Assembly: GCA_963513935.1 (NCBI GenBank)
Contig: OY740776.1
Location: 13,313,745 to 13,377,744, forward strand
From: Aphrophora alni
Lineage: Eukaryota; Arthropoda; Insecta; Hemiptera; Aphrophoridae
Reading direction: 5' to 3'
DNA: 64,000 bases
Numbering within the stretch: position 1 is the first letter of the stretch; every line of letters starts with the position of its first letter. Of the stretch, positions 45,140 to 56,238 are shown in pieces. The notes under the pieces are model-generated. The model did not search any database and had not been told where the DNA came from. It saw only the letters and a program-made list of their open reading frames with translations. A program made the position numbers and the translations under genes.

Positions 45140-46670
45140 TTTCGTTCGTAGCACTTTTAAGTTTCACTTGACACATCCTCTTTATCGATAACAACTATTA
45201 ATTCAACTTCTGTACTTTCACTTAACACTAGTTTAACACTTTTTTGGCTTATCTTCCCTATGAAATACACTCGTTACTTTGATTTATGAACTTGTAATCT
45301 TAACACATTTTATTTTGGAACAAACTTGTTATTTCGCCTGGTTGGTGTAACTATTGTCGAAAGACTGGCAACTAGTTTGGAAGCGTCGGTCTCACTTTAT
45401 AATCACGAGATTCATCATTTCAATTTTTCTTTGGATTTCATAGGTTAGGTTAATTTTTTTCTGATTGGACGCACCTTTTTTACAATTGTGTATTTTACCG
45501 TGGAAACTCATTGAGTTCACAGAAGCCAGTTCTCAGGGTTTTCCGTAAGGTTTTCCAATTTCCTTGGGAACTTCAAGTTAAATAACCGTGGTGTCTTACA
45601 GGTGTGCTTATTGTAATTAAACTGTTCTGAATTGCTGTAACTTAGTTTGTAATAATATTAATTTTATTTCTCTAATAAAATATACTTTTACAAGAACCCA
45701 ACACTGATAAGGCCTAATGAAAGTCCACCTAATAAATCTTTCTCCACTTTTCCTACATATAGAGTAAGAGTGAATTTATTTTATATATTATTTCTGACAA
45801 TCAACATACGTACGTTCCGCGACCACCCAACAAGTTAAGTAGACGCCCTTACATGATGCAAATACAAGTAAATTGAAGCTTCTTTACAAGGAATAAATAG
45901 TTCAAATCTTTGCACAGACTTTCTCACTTTTCAATCTCCAAAACCAAATAAAAATAACAAAAACTAATCGTTACCTAAATATAAATTCAGTAGTTGTCAA
46001 TTAAAAGGAAAAACGTATTCTGAACCTAATTTATGCTAACAAAATATTTTTCTATAACTCTTTTGAGTTTTACAATATTTTTCTGAAAACTACAAGAGAT
46101 AACGATTTTAGGACCTATTTTATACATTTTTCATTTAAAAAGAAAATTATAGAACTACAAAATTTCTGCAAGTACGATGATTTCTTAATTTTTATTTTAA
46201 AAGAACCTAATGCAATAACAGAGGAGCAATATACGGGTGATACAGACTTTTGGAACTCAATCTACATCTAAAAATAAAATTTAGTATGAAAATAGTTCTT
46301 AAAACGCATCTCATCTATCCTCATTTTTTTTGTTTTTTACAAAAAAGCAATATAACTTTGTAAACAGATAAGATATTGAGTTCTAATTTCATACACGCAT
46401 TATGTAAGTTAAGTTTTAGAAGTCCACTAAATACAATTACTTTATTTTGTTGTGTTTTTAAATGGAGGCGAAATAAAATGTTTATAGTCAAATATCTCAA
46501 AAACAGTTAGGCCCTAACTTTACAAAAAATGTATCTGAGAGAAGATATTTTTGTTTTTTAATGATGAACAAAATGTAGCTTTTATTTTTTCACTACCTCA
46601 AAAGAAAACCAAGTTATCGACAAAAAAACTTAAAATTTTATTTCTTGATAATTCTTTACAATACAGATTT
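45140..46670. other. No gene seen
   Basis: AT-rich DNA with a single AGGTTAGGTTA at about 45442. No repeat or coding signal that I can support. Confidence 0.5.
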
Positions 46671-46674
46671 AGTT

Positions 46675-46870
46675 TATAAGCAAGACCCTCCGATGATGAT
46701 AACTATGTTATCGAAATGTACCCCAGGGCATTTAGTGGAAATAATTAATAAAGAACAATTAATCAGATAATTGTGTTTTATTTTAAAGTTTCTAGTGATT
46801 GTGGTTAGGGGCTAATTCGAATCATTATTGTGAATTTCACCACAGTGCTCAACAAGATTGTATCGTAACA
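46675..46870 (+). mobile_element. Family C Penelope-like end, solo copy
   Basis: Contains the hammerhead-like module (CCGATGA, T, GATAAC/GTTATC, GAAATGTAC) and the outer block CTAGTGATTGTGGTTAGGGG, ending CACCACAGTGCTCAACAAGA as in the other family C copies. The helix III palindrome is mutated (ATGTACCC). Confidence 0.65.
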
Positions 46871-46929
46871 CACAACTTTAATTAATTTTCCTATGAATAT
46901 GACTAAAATCTTTTATTTGATTATTAGAA

Positions 46930-47110
46930 CCCTTATTTTGGGGTTCCTAGTAGGGCCTACTTGATTGTCTTAATAGTTTCCTGTAACACACCAAAATTAC
47001 CCTAAATTAATTAATCGTAGGTCTATCCTATTATAAAATGTTTATAATAAATTTGTTTATATAAATAATGTTTAAGTACAATTCAATTTTGAAATAGTTA
47101 AGGCTCTTAT
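46930..47110 (-). repeat. Dispersed repeat J, copy 1
   Basis: Reverse complement of 53170-53315: ACTTGATTGTCTTAATAGTT, CCTGTAACACACCAAA, ATTAATTAATCG-AGGTCTAT and AAACATTATTTATATAAACA-type blocks. Confidence 0.8.
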
Positions 47111-47944
47111 TTTAATTGTTTATGCAATTCAGAAAAATGAAATTTATTATTTTTATTGAAAGTATTAGAATTAAAATTATTTTGATTCTCAGTCAATCTT
47201 GGGTGTTTTTTGTCAAACCCACCCAAAAAACACCGAGATAGCCGAGGTTATGGATTTCGGTTATCTTCTAACCTACGGAAAAAAACCAAAAAATATTTCA
47301 TTTTTAACTCTTGTGAATTATTCTAAGGAAATGATTTTTTCGAGATATTCAATATTAAATATTTTAAACGGCCGCCATTTTGTAAGCATACAAAATAAAA
47401 CCTTTATTTTTGCTACACTTATAAATCGTAACATACAAAATGCGCATACTAAATCTGAACTACATATCATTTCTCTTTCTAAATTAAACTTTTTTTTTGT
47501 AATTTATTCTTATTTTTTTTCCATCCTGACACACAAAATAATTTCCTAAAATTTGTCAACATATTTACGGAACACCCTTTATAGGATGAGCTCGAAACGT
47601 TCCTGCACATCTTCGTGAATCACCCTGAATATTTATTTACATTCACAATAGACACAGTGTATTTTTTAAATGTCTGTCTGTCTGTGTGTTACAATAGCAA
47701 CAGAAATGAAATACAATTGGAAGCCAAACAAACAATTCAAATTTACAGTAGGACGATTCAATATATTTCTTTACCCAGACAGCTCATATAAGTTGAAATT
47801 GACACTGTGTTCCTTTAGAAGTGAAAATATAACAGCCATGAAAGACAATATATTTTCTGATACATGAAAGTAGTTGTGTACATTTAACTGGCATATTCCC
47901 TTCCACTGTCTAAATAAGCCTTTGAAAGTGATTATAGTCGCCCT

Positions 47945-48197
47945 ATACCATAGAAGAAGGAATTAGAATAAGAAAGTCACAGCCCATGTTAAACAGCGTG
48001 ATACGAAATATCCTTAGTTTTGCTACTGGACAACAGAAAGCGCTATTAGCATCGGGACAAAAAGGCTTGGCTACTGTATTACAACCCCTGTTGGCTACTA
48101 GCGCTTTCTGTTGTCCAGTAGCCAAACTAAGGATATTTTGTATCACGCTAGAGCCTATACCTGCGACTTTCTTATTCTAATTCCTTCTTCTATACCT
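47945..48197. repeat. Long hairpin with ~105-bp arms
   Basis: 47945-48052 and 48090-48197 are nearly perfect reverse complements (AGAAGAAGGAATTAGAATAA, AATATCCTTAGTTT, CTACTGGACAACAGAAAGCG). The loop is about 40 bases. No frame. It could be a foldback MITE or the template of a hairpin RNA. The SINE head follows directly. Confidence 0.85.
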
Positions 48198-48210
48198 ATA
48201 CTGGGAAGCG

Positions 48211-48295
48211 ACTAAAGATAGCTCAGTTGGTAGAACATTGGCGTAATGCCAAAGATCCTGGATTATTCAACTCTCAGTCTAGGTGGTATATTTTG
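48211..48295 (+). repeat. tRNA-derived SINE head (degenerate)
   Basis: A box TAGCTCAGTTGGTAGA, anticodon-like arm TTGGC-GTAAT-GCCAA with a shortened loop, and a decayed B box (GGATTATTCAACTC). Sister of 28813-28894. Confidence 0.6.
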
Positions 48296-48507
48296 ACTTA
48301 AAATATTATTAAATTAACAATACCTATTCTTAAGATGGTGTTCATTGATTATTTTTACTTGACATTTTTTGTAATAAATAATTCTATTTTCTTTGGTTTG
48401 ATGGGTGAGTGAAAAAATTGTTAAAATGATTTTGCACAGTTTTTTTCTTTTAAAATTGTAGAAACGTCAGTCTTTGATGTTTCAGTTTTTAATCATTATT
48501 TTCCGCA

Positions 48508-48509
<2 letters not shown>

Positions 48510-48547
<38 letters not shown>

Positions 48548-48553
48548 TCTCTC
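48510..48553 (+). repeat. (CT)n microsatellite
   Basis: A CT run with one CCC interruption. Confidence 0.96.
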
Positions 48554-49024
48554 AATGAAACAGGAAAAAAAAACATTTTAATTGCTACTGACACATAAAA
48601 TATCTATTCACTCTATTGTATTATGTACACGTTATTTGTTGGATTTGTTTTTAAACGTATTTTTTCTAATAATACTCAAAAGTTGTGAATTTTTCAGCAA
48701 CAATATAAAATTATTATCATCGATAAAATTTGATAGTTCTTTATGAAAATTACAAATTCATGTATTATTGATCAGTAACCATGGTGCCAATCTAAAAAAT
48801 GTAATTTAATAATTTGATCAGAATTTTACAGAGATGAAATTTTGTCATGATTTCTGGCATCACGTAATAATTTTTTCTCTAATTTATAAAATCCCATTGG
48901 ATTTTTGGGTTCCATGTTTAAGATACTTTTATTGCAAGCCTGTTCTTTTGAAATATTTCTTAAATATTTCAGTATATTGCTATATAAAAAGTGTTGATGC
49001 ATCAAGCCTACACGTCTTTTCTCG

Positions 49025-49159
49025 TGGACATTGGCCAGAATCATAAACGTGTCCCCTGGAAATGATAATGTAGTGCGGATTGTTCATCTCAAGACTCAAC
49101 AGGGAACCTTGACTCGTCCAGCCCGCAAGGTTTACCACTTACCCTTCAATTTAAAGTAA
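49025..49159 (+). pseudogene. BEL/Pao polyprotein C-terminal remnant
   Basis: The frame reads W-T-L-A-R-I-I-N-V-S-P-G-N-D-N-V-V-R-I-V and then H-L-K-T-Q-Q-G-T-L-T-R-P-A-R-K-V-Y-H-L-P, with a stop at 49157. This is the end of BEL/Pao pol proteins (the DUF5641 region: W-x-x-G-R-I ... P-G-x-D-G-x-x-R-V-V ... T-x-x-G-x-x-x-R-P-x-x-K-L-x-x-L-P). Upstream protease, RT and integrase are absent. A 3' LTR could follow in 49200-49750, but its limits are not visible. Confidence 0.75.
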
Positions 49160-49794
49160 ACTCAGGTCAATATTTGCACTAAAACAGTTAGGTTACTTTC
49201 TCTTATGCACAGTTAAATTTTATGTTTTGTTTTCTGTGAACGGAACTTTGTTTATTTTGAATTATAGGAGGATGTATGTTAAGTAAAAGTGTTTAAGATT
49301 GAATCCTTGTTAAAGTATTAATGATTTCAAATAGTACCAACGATAATTCTCAATTCTTAGTGTCTAGATGCCACAGCTGTCACTTTATACTTTAACATAT
49401 TTTGTGCTTTTCTCTCTCTATCTAAGTCTGGAGGCGGACGTATTCGCGTTTTTCATCAGCCGTCTTTCATGGGCTTAAGTCCCGGCTACCTCATACTTAT
49501 TATTTTTACCTTTTATTTTTAAACAGTGTATTTCTTGTAAAGTGTTAAGTGCATTCGTTGTTAATTGATTGCTAGAAGAAGTACTGGCCAGCTGAGAGGA
49601 CAACAGCAAAATGTCGAAAATCATTTTTGTGGTTACCTATAGAAACAGAGATCGACGTTTTTTACGATTAACAAAGTTACCCTATACTTTTACTATGAAG
49701 GAAATTCTGTTGGTAATATTGTATATATTATTTCGAATGAAATAATTAATATAATACTACAGTATTGAGGACACTGTGGCGAACTTAAATGTTA

Positions 49795-50657
49795 AAATCA
49801 AACACCCAAAACCATAATTCAATAAAAAAAGATCTATTTCCTGATGTAGATTTTAGTAACATTGTTACCATCCTCAGCGGTTGAGTAGTGATTTTTTTTT
49901 TCGACATAAAGGTCTTTTGCCGCCCCAAGTTCCATCCTACACCCACTCAGTCATACCTGTCATCCTTACGAAGGAACAGATTAAAGGTTGTCTAGGATGG
50001 TTTCCATCTCCTTCCCCGGAGGGCCTAGAGAGTATAGCCTGGCTCGTCCTAACGCCTCACACTCTAAGAGAATGCGTTCTGCGGACTCTTCAGCCAAACC
50101 ACATTTTCTGCAGCAATCCCTATCCTGTGTAGGTGTTTTCTTAGGTGACAGTGGCTCGTTAAGAGTCCAACCACCCACCTCATGTTATCCCTTCTAAGTT
50201 AGATAAGTTTTTCAGCATGTTTCTTGCTTGGTCTAAGTAGCCTCTTTGCAAGTCTACTTGTAGTTGAATTCGTCCAGGCCCTATTCATCCCCTCCCGTAT
50301 CCATGTATCTACCGCTTCTCTGCAATGTCCATAGGAGATTCCGAACACCGATTCCGAGCCCACGAAAGGGGATTCTGAACCTACCCTGGCTAATTCATCT
50401 GCTCTCTCATTTCCATCAATACCTGAATGGCCAGGAACCCAGACCACAGTCACAGTGTTCACCTGACTAAGCTTTATCAATGATGAGATGCAGTCCCATA
50501 CCAGCTTCGACTTTACTCTAGTCGTGTTTAGTGCCTTAATAGCAGCTTGACTGTTTGTGAAGATCAGAATGTTCTTACCTGAGTGATTGTTTTAATGCAC
50601 ATCGTGAAATGTTTGTTTTATTGAATTGCGTTATTGGGTGTTTGATTTTAAACTTTA
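49795..50657. mobile_element. RNase H fragment between inverted ~37-bp ends
   Basis: AATCAAACACCCAAAACCAT at 49797-49816 and its neighbours (AATTCAATAAA) recur inverted at 50618-50655 (TTTATTGAATT ... GGGTGTTTGATTTTAA). Next to the left end, on the minus strand at 49840-49880, is a hammerhead-like module (CTGAGGA, T, GGTAAC/GTTAC) whose GAAA is mutated to TAAA. The centre is the Jockey/I-type fragment 49960-50600. Confidence 0.6.
49960..50600 (-). pseudogene. Non-LTR retrotransposon RNase H and C-terminal remnant
   Basis: The minus-strand frame begins I-L-I-F-T-N-S-Q-A-A-I-K-A-L (canonical T-D-S-Q-A-A, with the catalytic Asp now Asn), continues K-L-V-W-D-C and V-T-V-V-W-V-P-G-H-S-G-I-D-G-N-E-R-A-D-E (the RNase H H-x-G-x-x-G-N-E-x-A-D block), and reaches a stop at about 50199. 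The same frame then gives L-L-T-S-H-C-H-L-R-K-H-L-H-R-I-G, and after a shift C-R-K-C-G-L-A-E-E-S-A-E-R-I-L-L-E-C, the usual cysteine-containing C-terminal end of I/Jockey/R1-like pol proteins. Inactive: a stop, a frameshift and a changed catalytic residue. RT and endonuclease are missing. Confidence 0.85.
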
Positions 50658-51619
50658 ATTAATATTCCAATAATCTATAATTTAAATAGAGTATTTTAAA
50701 TATTGAGAGTCAATTATGGTGTGTTTAAGCCAAAAAGGGTTAATTATTTGTCAAAAATGAATAAAAAGTTATTAAAAGAGATAGGTATTTCGTAAATACA
50801 GTTTCTAACTTTACCCTGAAGTGAATACATTCATATGTCAGAATAAAGTTTCACAGAGTCTCTAATATATCTCTACATTTTGTATAGAGTTACAAAGCAA
50901 CAAGATCTAGTGACATTGTAAGAGAAGACACTACAACAATGTTGCAAGTCTCACTACTTAATATATCATCCAACTGAACTGTCAATTGCACGATTAGACG
51001 TTTGCGTCTTATGTCATCATTTAGAAGCGAGTAATATATTATGTAAAGAACATTGCTTCGTCTGTCGTTTACAATTCGTTATCATTAAACCTGACGAGGA
51101 ATTAAATTTCACGTTTTAATAGAAGAGGACCATTGTTGTTCATTAATGGGTTGCAGTCGAAGATTTAACCGAGAAATTTTTGTTCTTTCTGGAGACTTTT
51201 ACAAATAGATCACGTGTTATAACTACGTATAGATACTTCATTCATTTTAAATTAAGTTTTTTATGTAATACAAGTTGAATTTCAATTCAATAATTTGATT
51301 ATTAATCTACCCACAGAGGCGTAATTTGAGGTACCCTACTATCCGTTCCACTTTTATTTTTCATTATGTGTCATGTGAGAAGTAGCCCTACACGGTACTG
51401 TGTCAAGCGGGTGTCGCATCTATACATTGAAGGCGTCAGCCCAGCCAGTAGTGTAGCTAAATCTTTCGGTACAAAGGGTAAGAGAGACAAGAGGAATTTG
51501 TAAAAAAAAAAAAAATGTTCCCCAATATAACTATTTTGAAATCAATTCGAAAATATTGAAATAATTACTAAAAAAAAACAATAAATTACACGTAAATTCC
51601 ACAAATCGAATAATACAAT

Positions 51620-51660
51620 TGAGACGCGTTTCATTCACGATGTCGTCATCCTCAGTAACT
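51620..51660 (-). ncRNA. Hammerhead-like motif, family K
   Basis: Minus strand: core CTGAGGA, T, GACGA/TCG stem (partly disrupted), GAAAC, palindrome ACGCGT, C. Helix I does not pair well. About 370 bases upstream of the Penelope endonuclease remnant. Confidence 0.35.
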
Positions 51661-52011
51661 ACTTGCTACGTTGTAGTGATTAAAATAAATATTCTTTAAA
51701 AAGTTACAAAGTTTTTGTTCTCTTCAGTTAAATACAATGAAAAAATATACACTTAAATGTTTTCACTCGTGTATATGTTTTGTTTGGTATGTTTCAATGA
51801 ATGTTTTACTCTGTATTAATAATTTAAAATTAATTCACTGAATATTTAAAAAAAAACTGTAAATTAAATTATGAAATAAATTTTACAGACCAACTGAAAA
51901 AAAATCTAATCATATTTCGAATTAATCAAATAAAATTTTAATACTATCATTAATTAAACTCTTTTGTTTGGCAAATGATACATAACGTAAGCTGTTCTTA
52001 TTAGTTAAGCA

Positions 52012-52397
52012 AATATTTATCATAATTTAATGTTACGACATTATAAACCTGCGTTTTATCGCTCTAGAAATATAGGAAAATTAATTATTAACAATAAGGA
52101 TAAGAGAGATAGTTTAGAAAATAGTGGTGTATATAAAATGTCTTGTAATGATTGCAATTGTGAATACATAGGTCAATCCGGAAGGTCAGTTAAGAATAGA
52201 GTTACAGAACATGTATGTTGGAAGTATGGAAAATCTAATTCAAATTTTGCAAATCATTTATTAGACACAGGACATAATTTTGATTCTAAGTTAAACGTTA
52301 AACTTCTGCATATGGAACAAAAAAGAAACTCAATAATCTGGAATGTTTAGAAATCAATAGATCTATTAATTTTAAAAAATCTATACTTCCAACTTAA
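52012..52397 (+). pseudogene. Penelope-like element, GIY-YIG endonuclease remnant
   Basis: From 52030 the frame reads L-R-H-Y-K-P-A-F-Y-R-S ... I-G-K-L-I, the linker typical of Penelope proteins, then S-G-V-Y-K-M-S-C-N-D-C-N-C-E-Y-I-G-Q-S-G and R-S-V-K-N-R-V-T-E-H, then N-F-A-N-H-L-L-D-T-G-H-N-F. These are the GIY (here GVY) and YIG motifs, the catalytic Arg, the E-H pair and the conserved Asn of the GIY-YIG nuclease, with the CxxC insert usual in Penelope elements. One frameshift near 52330 separates the last ~20 codons (N-N-L-E-C-L-E-I-N-R-S-I-N-F), ending at 52397. The reverse transcriptase is missing, so this is a 5'-truncated copy, as is common for this class. Confidence 0.88.
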
Positions 52398-52538
52398 ATG
52401 AACAAATATATCTTAACTCATCACCACTTCCATCCCACAGGTTAGATCATCGACCTTTCTTTTGTTATTCCTCAACCCCTTTACTCTAACCTTTCCTTTT
52501 GTCTCACATATTTTTTACTTTAGACCTGTTTTGTTTTC

Positions 52539-52592
52539 AATTTAGTTGCTTGAAAATGCCTAACGGCGAAACATATGTCGTAATTAAAGCTG
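52539..52592 (+). ncRNA. Penelope 3' hammerhead-like motif
   Basis: TTTAGTTGC pairs (with G-U pairs) with GTAATTAAA as helix I over nine positions. Between them lie core TTGAAAA, extra T, GCC/GGC stem with loop TAAC, GAAAC, perfect palindrome ACATATGT and C. The overall fold is hammerhead but the core has two changes from CTGANGA. It lies about 140 bases after the endonuclease stop, where Penelope elements carry their terminal motif. Confidence 0.5.
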
Positions 52593-53060
52593 TTTTGTGC
52601 AATTGAATAATCGTCTCATTATTTCCAAATATTTATCATATGGTTTACCAAATGGTATTAAATATGAAACAGTAATTAATACGTTCAGTATATACAAGAG
52701 TAAATCGTCGTGGACATATCGATTATTCGATGTTTGTAACATCTGGTTTAACAAATCGATTGTGTCTGTGTTAGATAACTTGAATTTGAATATAATTTTC
52801 GCTAAAGATAATTTTATTGTTATTGGGATTGATAAGGAAATAAAAAACAAATGATTAGTTCATTATAATTGTACTCATAAGAAAGGAGAGATTTATTGCG
52901 AATATTAAATCAATACAAGTATTGTCTTTGGTCATTATCTCTATTGACCAACTCTTGACCTTTTCCGACCCTGGTGATGCTTGAGTAATCGAAGAGTAGG
53001 CTTCTTTATATATCTTTTTTATTTCTTTTTGAAGTGAAAACTTCTATTGGCGCGTTGGGT

Positions 53061-53175
53061 ACTTTTTGGGATGGACTTTTTCAATAGAAATCGCGTCACG
53101 CACACTACCGTAATGCAACTTTTGGGATGGACTTTTTCAATAGAAATCGCGTCACGCACATTAGCGTAATGCAAC
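53061..53175 (+). repeat. Two tandem ~57-bp units
   Basis: TTTTGGGATGGACTTTTTCA ... ATCGCGTCACGCACA ... GTAATGCAAC occurs twice with two differences. Repeat J follows immediately. Confidence 0.92.
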
Positions 53176-53315
53176 TATTTCAAAATTGAATTGTACTTAA
53201 ACATTATTTATATAAACAAATTTATTATAAACACTTTATAATAGGATAGACCTGCGATTAATTAATTTAGGATAAATTTGGTGTGTTACAGGAAACTATT
53301 AAGACAATCAAGTAC
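53170..53315 (+). repeat. Dispersed repeat J, copy 2
   Basis: Inverted partner of 46930-47110. Confidence 0.8.
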
Positions 53316-53509
53316 TAGGGTACGTCAAAGGATTACAGAGTTATTAAAAACCAATATATTTTTGAATTCTATTAATTTTAATAAAAATAAAACGATCAAT
53401 TGTTCTGAGTGACATAGAAAAAGTCAAATGTGATCCTTAAATATTTCGAAATAGAAAATATATTTAATATTTGCTCAATATCTCGAAACATGTAGGAAAA
53501 TACACTGGA

Positions 53510-53564
53510 ACACACACACACACACACACACACACCCCACACACACACACACACACACAAACAC
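53510..53564 (+). repeat. (CA)n microsatellite
   Basis: A CA run with one CCCC interruption. Confidence 0.97.
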
Positions 53565-54859
53565 AGTTTTTTTATATACGAGTATATAGATATAAATATA
53601 TACACGGTTTTTGTATCAATTAAATAAATAATTATTATTAATAAATAAAATTCCAGATTAAATTGGTTTCTATGGCAATAGAAACTATAGTAAAATTAAT
53701 TTCATTTCAGTTGATTAATAAAAACAATGAAATGTAATTATTAAATTAAATTGTATACATTTTAACAAAACACGTGTATAAAATAAACGTACATAATTTC
53801 GTAGGACTGTTAACTTGTTTTGTTACCCACATTAAATATTTACACAGCCGTTACGTTTATTACAGCATTAAACATATTGTATAGTTTCCTAGCAATAAAA
53901 TTATCATAAAACGTGTTTGTGTTTTAACAAGATTATTTATTTACAAAATGAGTATTTTTAATTTAGGGGTTCAAATTCTCAACAGTTTGTAACTTTTATC
54001 TTGACTATTTTTACAAAATAAACAGGCTTGAAATTATAAAATCGTAATCTAAAGATCTTGGATATGTGCTATTTAAAAAAAAACTAATGAAAAATGTGAC
54101 TGAGGTGGATGGGTGAATATGATTTAAAATTGATGGTGGATTATGTTTCATATATATATAAGTGCTTTTGTTAATGAAAGTACTTTCATTCACAGTTTCT
54201 AATGTTATTATGGGTTTTAATGAATTTAGATAGAATTTTAATTTTCGTTGGTCAATTTTGTATTAATTATTAACACTTATCTTTTTGTTTGTTAATCTCA
54301 TTGGTCGTATTGCCGCCGGCAAAACAGTTCCTTGTTCTCACCGCTTCCTTTTGAGATCGACAGTTTTAAAAGTATCATCGGTGAAACTGGTCTTATCATA
54401 CAACTTGCAACCCCCATGACGAAGCTGTAACCACACTGCATTAATATAAAAAATGGTTCATTGTCTGTTTTTTTCTTCCTTGAAACAAACAATAAAGAAA
54501 AATTGTTCGTCAAGTAAAGAAAATCAAGAAAATATTCCAGTCGCATCCTTCTGACAACAAAAGGGTTCTTTTTTTAGTATGAAGTAATCAAATTGGCCCA
54601 GTCATTTGTAGTCCAAATAGTGTGCTTTTTATTATATTTTTCTTTCAATCAAACTTTACTTGCCGTCAACTTTCATGTGAGTATGTCGATCAACCAGAAA
54701 CTTATGATTTTTCTGCTTTGAGCGTAGGATCTTTTTCCAGCAGCCACAAGTACATAAATATTATGTTAATATTCCTGTTCGGGCCTCTGAAGTTATCAAA
54801 CCTGACTGTTACGTTTTTAGTAGGTTTATTTAAAACTTCATTTTAATTATTAAAATGAC

Positions 54860-55100
54860 ATACTGGAAGTCAATCAACAGCAGACAAACATGGACAACAA
54901 ATCCAAAGAGAAAACTACCTACAAGTTTTAAATAATTATAAAACAACAACACAATCATTTAAAATAAACATAAACAAATGGGATGCATTGGAAAGTAAGA
55001 GATTCCATCATTTTGACTGTCAAAGCTGGCATACAGCGTACAAACGTCTCCACAGAATACTATATTCTAAGTCTAAGGCTGTTTATAAAAGGTAAAAAAT
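54860..55100 (+). other. Unrecognised open stretch beside a Penelope-like module
   Basis: About 76 codons open between two stops, without an internal ATG in frame. It includes Y-L-Q-V-L-N-N-Y and K-W-D-A-L-E-S-K-R-F-H-H-F-D-C-Q and ends K-A-V-Y-K-R. It might be a decayed retroelement part or chance. A truncated GAAGATGGTGATAG block on the minus strand (55140-55160) follows. Confidence 0.2.
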
Positions 55101-55719
55101 CCTGAAGAGGTTTAATCCTGTATGGGAGCTTATTTATTAGTCTATCACCATCTTCAGGAGCAATTTTTAGTACTGGATTCCTCCATTAAGCACTCTTCTA
55201 TATGTACATTATTGCCACACCCCTTACCACTAGTCTACACCTCCTGTATTATTTACTAACGAATTTCTTTTCCTTTCCCATCCTTCAGATTAGGAACATT
55301 ACTTCTAATTGGTTACAAAATTTACTGTAAATAATATATTCTCCGTTCATCTTCAGTTTAAACATTTCCATATTTTCTAATATATTTAGATGTCTTCCTC
55401 TGTAACCTCATTCATTTCATATGAAATATGGTCCTTCATTTTAGTAAATGAATAGCGTTAAATGAATTCCTCTTTCTATATTTTAACGACCTAATATGTT
55501 CCCTAAATATTGTTTTTTATTTTGTCCAGTTTGACTTGTAGTTACATTTAGATATTATTTCGTATACTTAATTTTTATCATATATTTCACTTTATTCTAT
55601 ATCCTAAATTAATCTTTTTTTATATTGTTCAACATATTGAATATCAGATTGTATTTCTTAAAATATTTTTCTATTTGTATGTATTTCCCAGTAAAAATAA
55701 ATGCAGTCCAGACAGTAGG

Positions 55720-55757
55720 TTCCGAAGATGGAGGAACTACTCCGAAACGCGTAGACA
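55720..55757 (+). ncRNA. Hammerhead-like motif, family L
   Basis: Core CCGAAGA, T, perfect stem GGAG/CTCC with loop GAACTA, GAAAC, palindrome ACGCGT, A. Helix I pairing is poor. Confidence 0.4.
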
Positions 55758-56033
55758 AATAGAAATAACAAGACAATGCTAGGATTGTCAGAAGTTGGTA
55801 CACAAACTAATTCTAGCAGATATAACTAGAGTCATAATCTGACATGTAGTTCAGTAAAGTAGGGCACAATATAATGACAAGTTTTAGAGACAAAGTAATG
55901 CCCCCTTTCATGTGGCACCAAAGTAGATTCGCTGTTCCATGATGTAACACTAAGGTGGCTTTATTTAATTAATTGCAAGTTTACGGTTAACCACATCTCT
56001 TCATACGTTTAGGTAACTACAAAAGACACATAG

Positions 56034-56238
56034 AGGGTGTTACAAAAGTCATAACAGAAACATACTTATTTAGCAGACATTGTAATGGTACTTTTATTTG
56101 AATACTTTTTGTAAAAATACAAATATTCATTTATTAATTACAACATTTTAGATATTAATGAACAATTGATTATAAATTAGATTTTCGATCATTTCTGTTA
56201 CTATGGAAACAGTTTACAGTTTTCGACTCACCCAAATA
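56034..56238. mobile_element. Short mariner-like MITE (~200 bp)
   Basis: The left end GGGTGTTACAAAAGTCATAA matches, inverted and diverged, the right end ...GTTTTCGACTCACCC. The ends resemble the CAGGGTG-type ends at 29049 and at 63766. No frame. Confidence 0.5.

Noticed and set aside
47199..47549. 116-codon plus-strand frame
   Set aside because: Rich in F, I, N and K as expected from AT-rich DNA. It crosses an ATGGC-palindrome repeat block and has no domain.
54298..54846. Two opposed frames (minus 54298-54546, plus 54622-54846)
   Set aside because: Neither shows a motif or conserved spacing, and no splice sites join them to anything.
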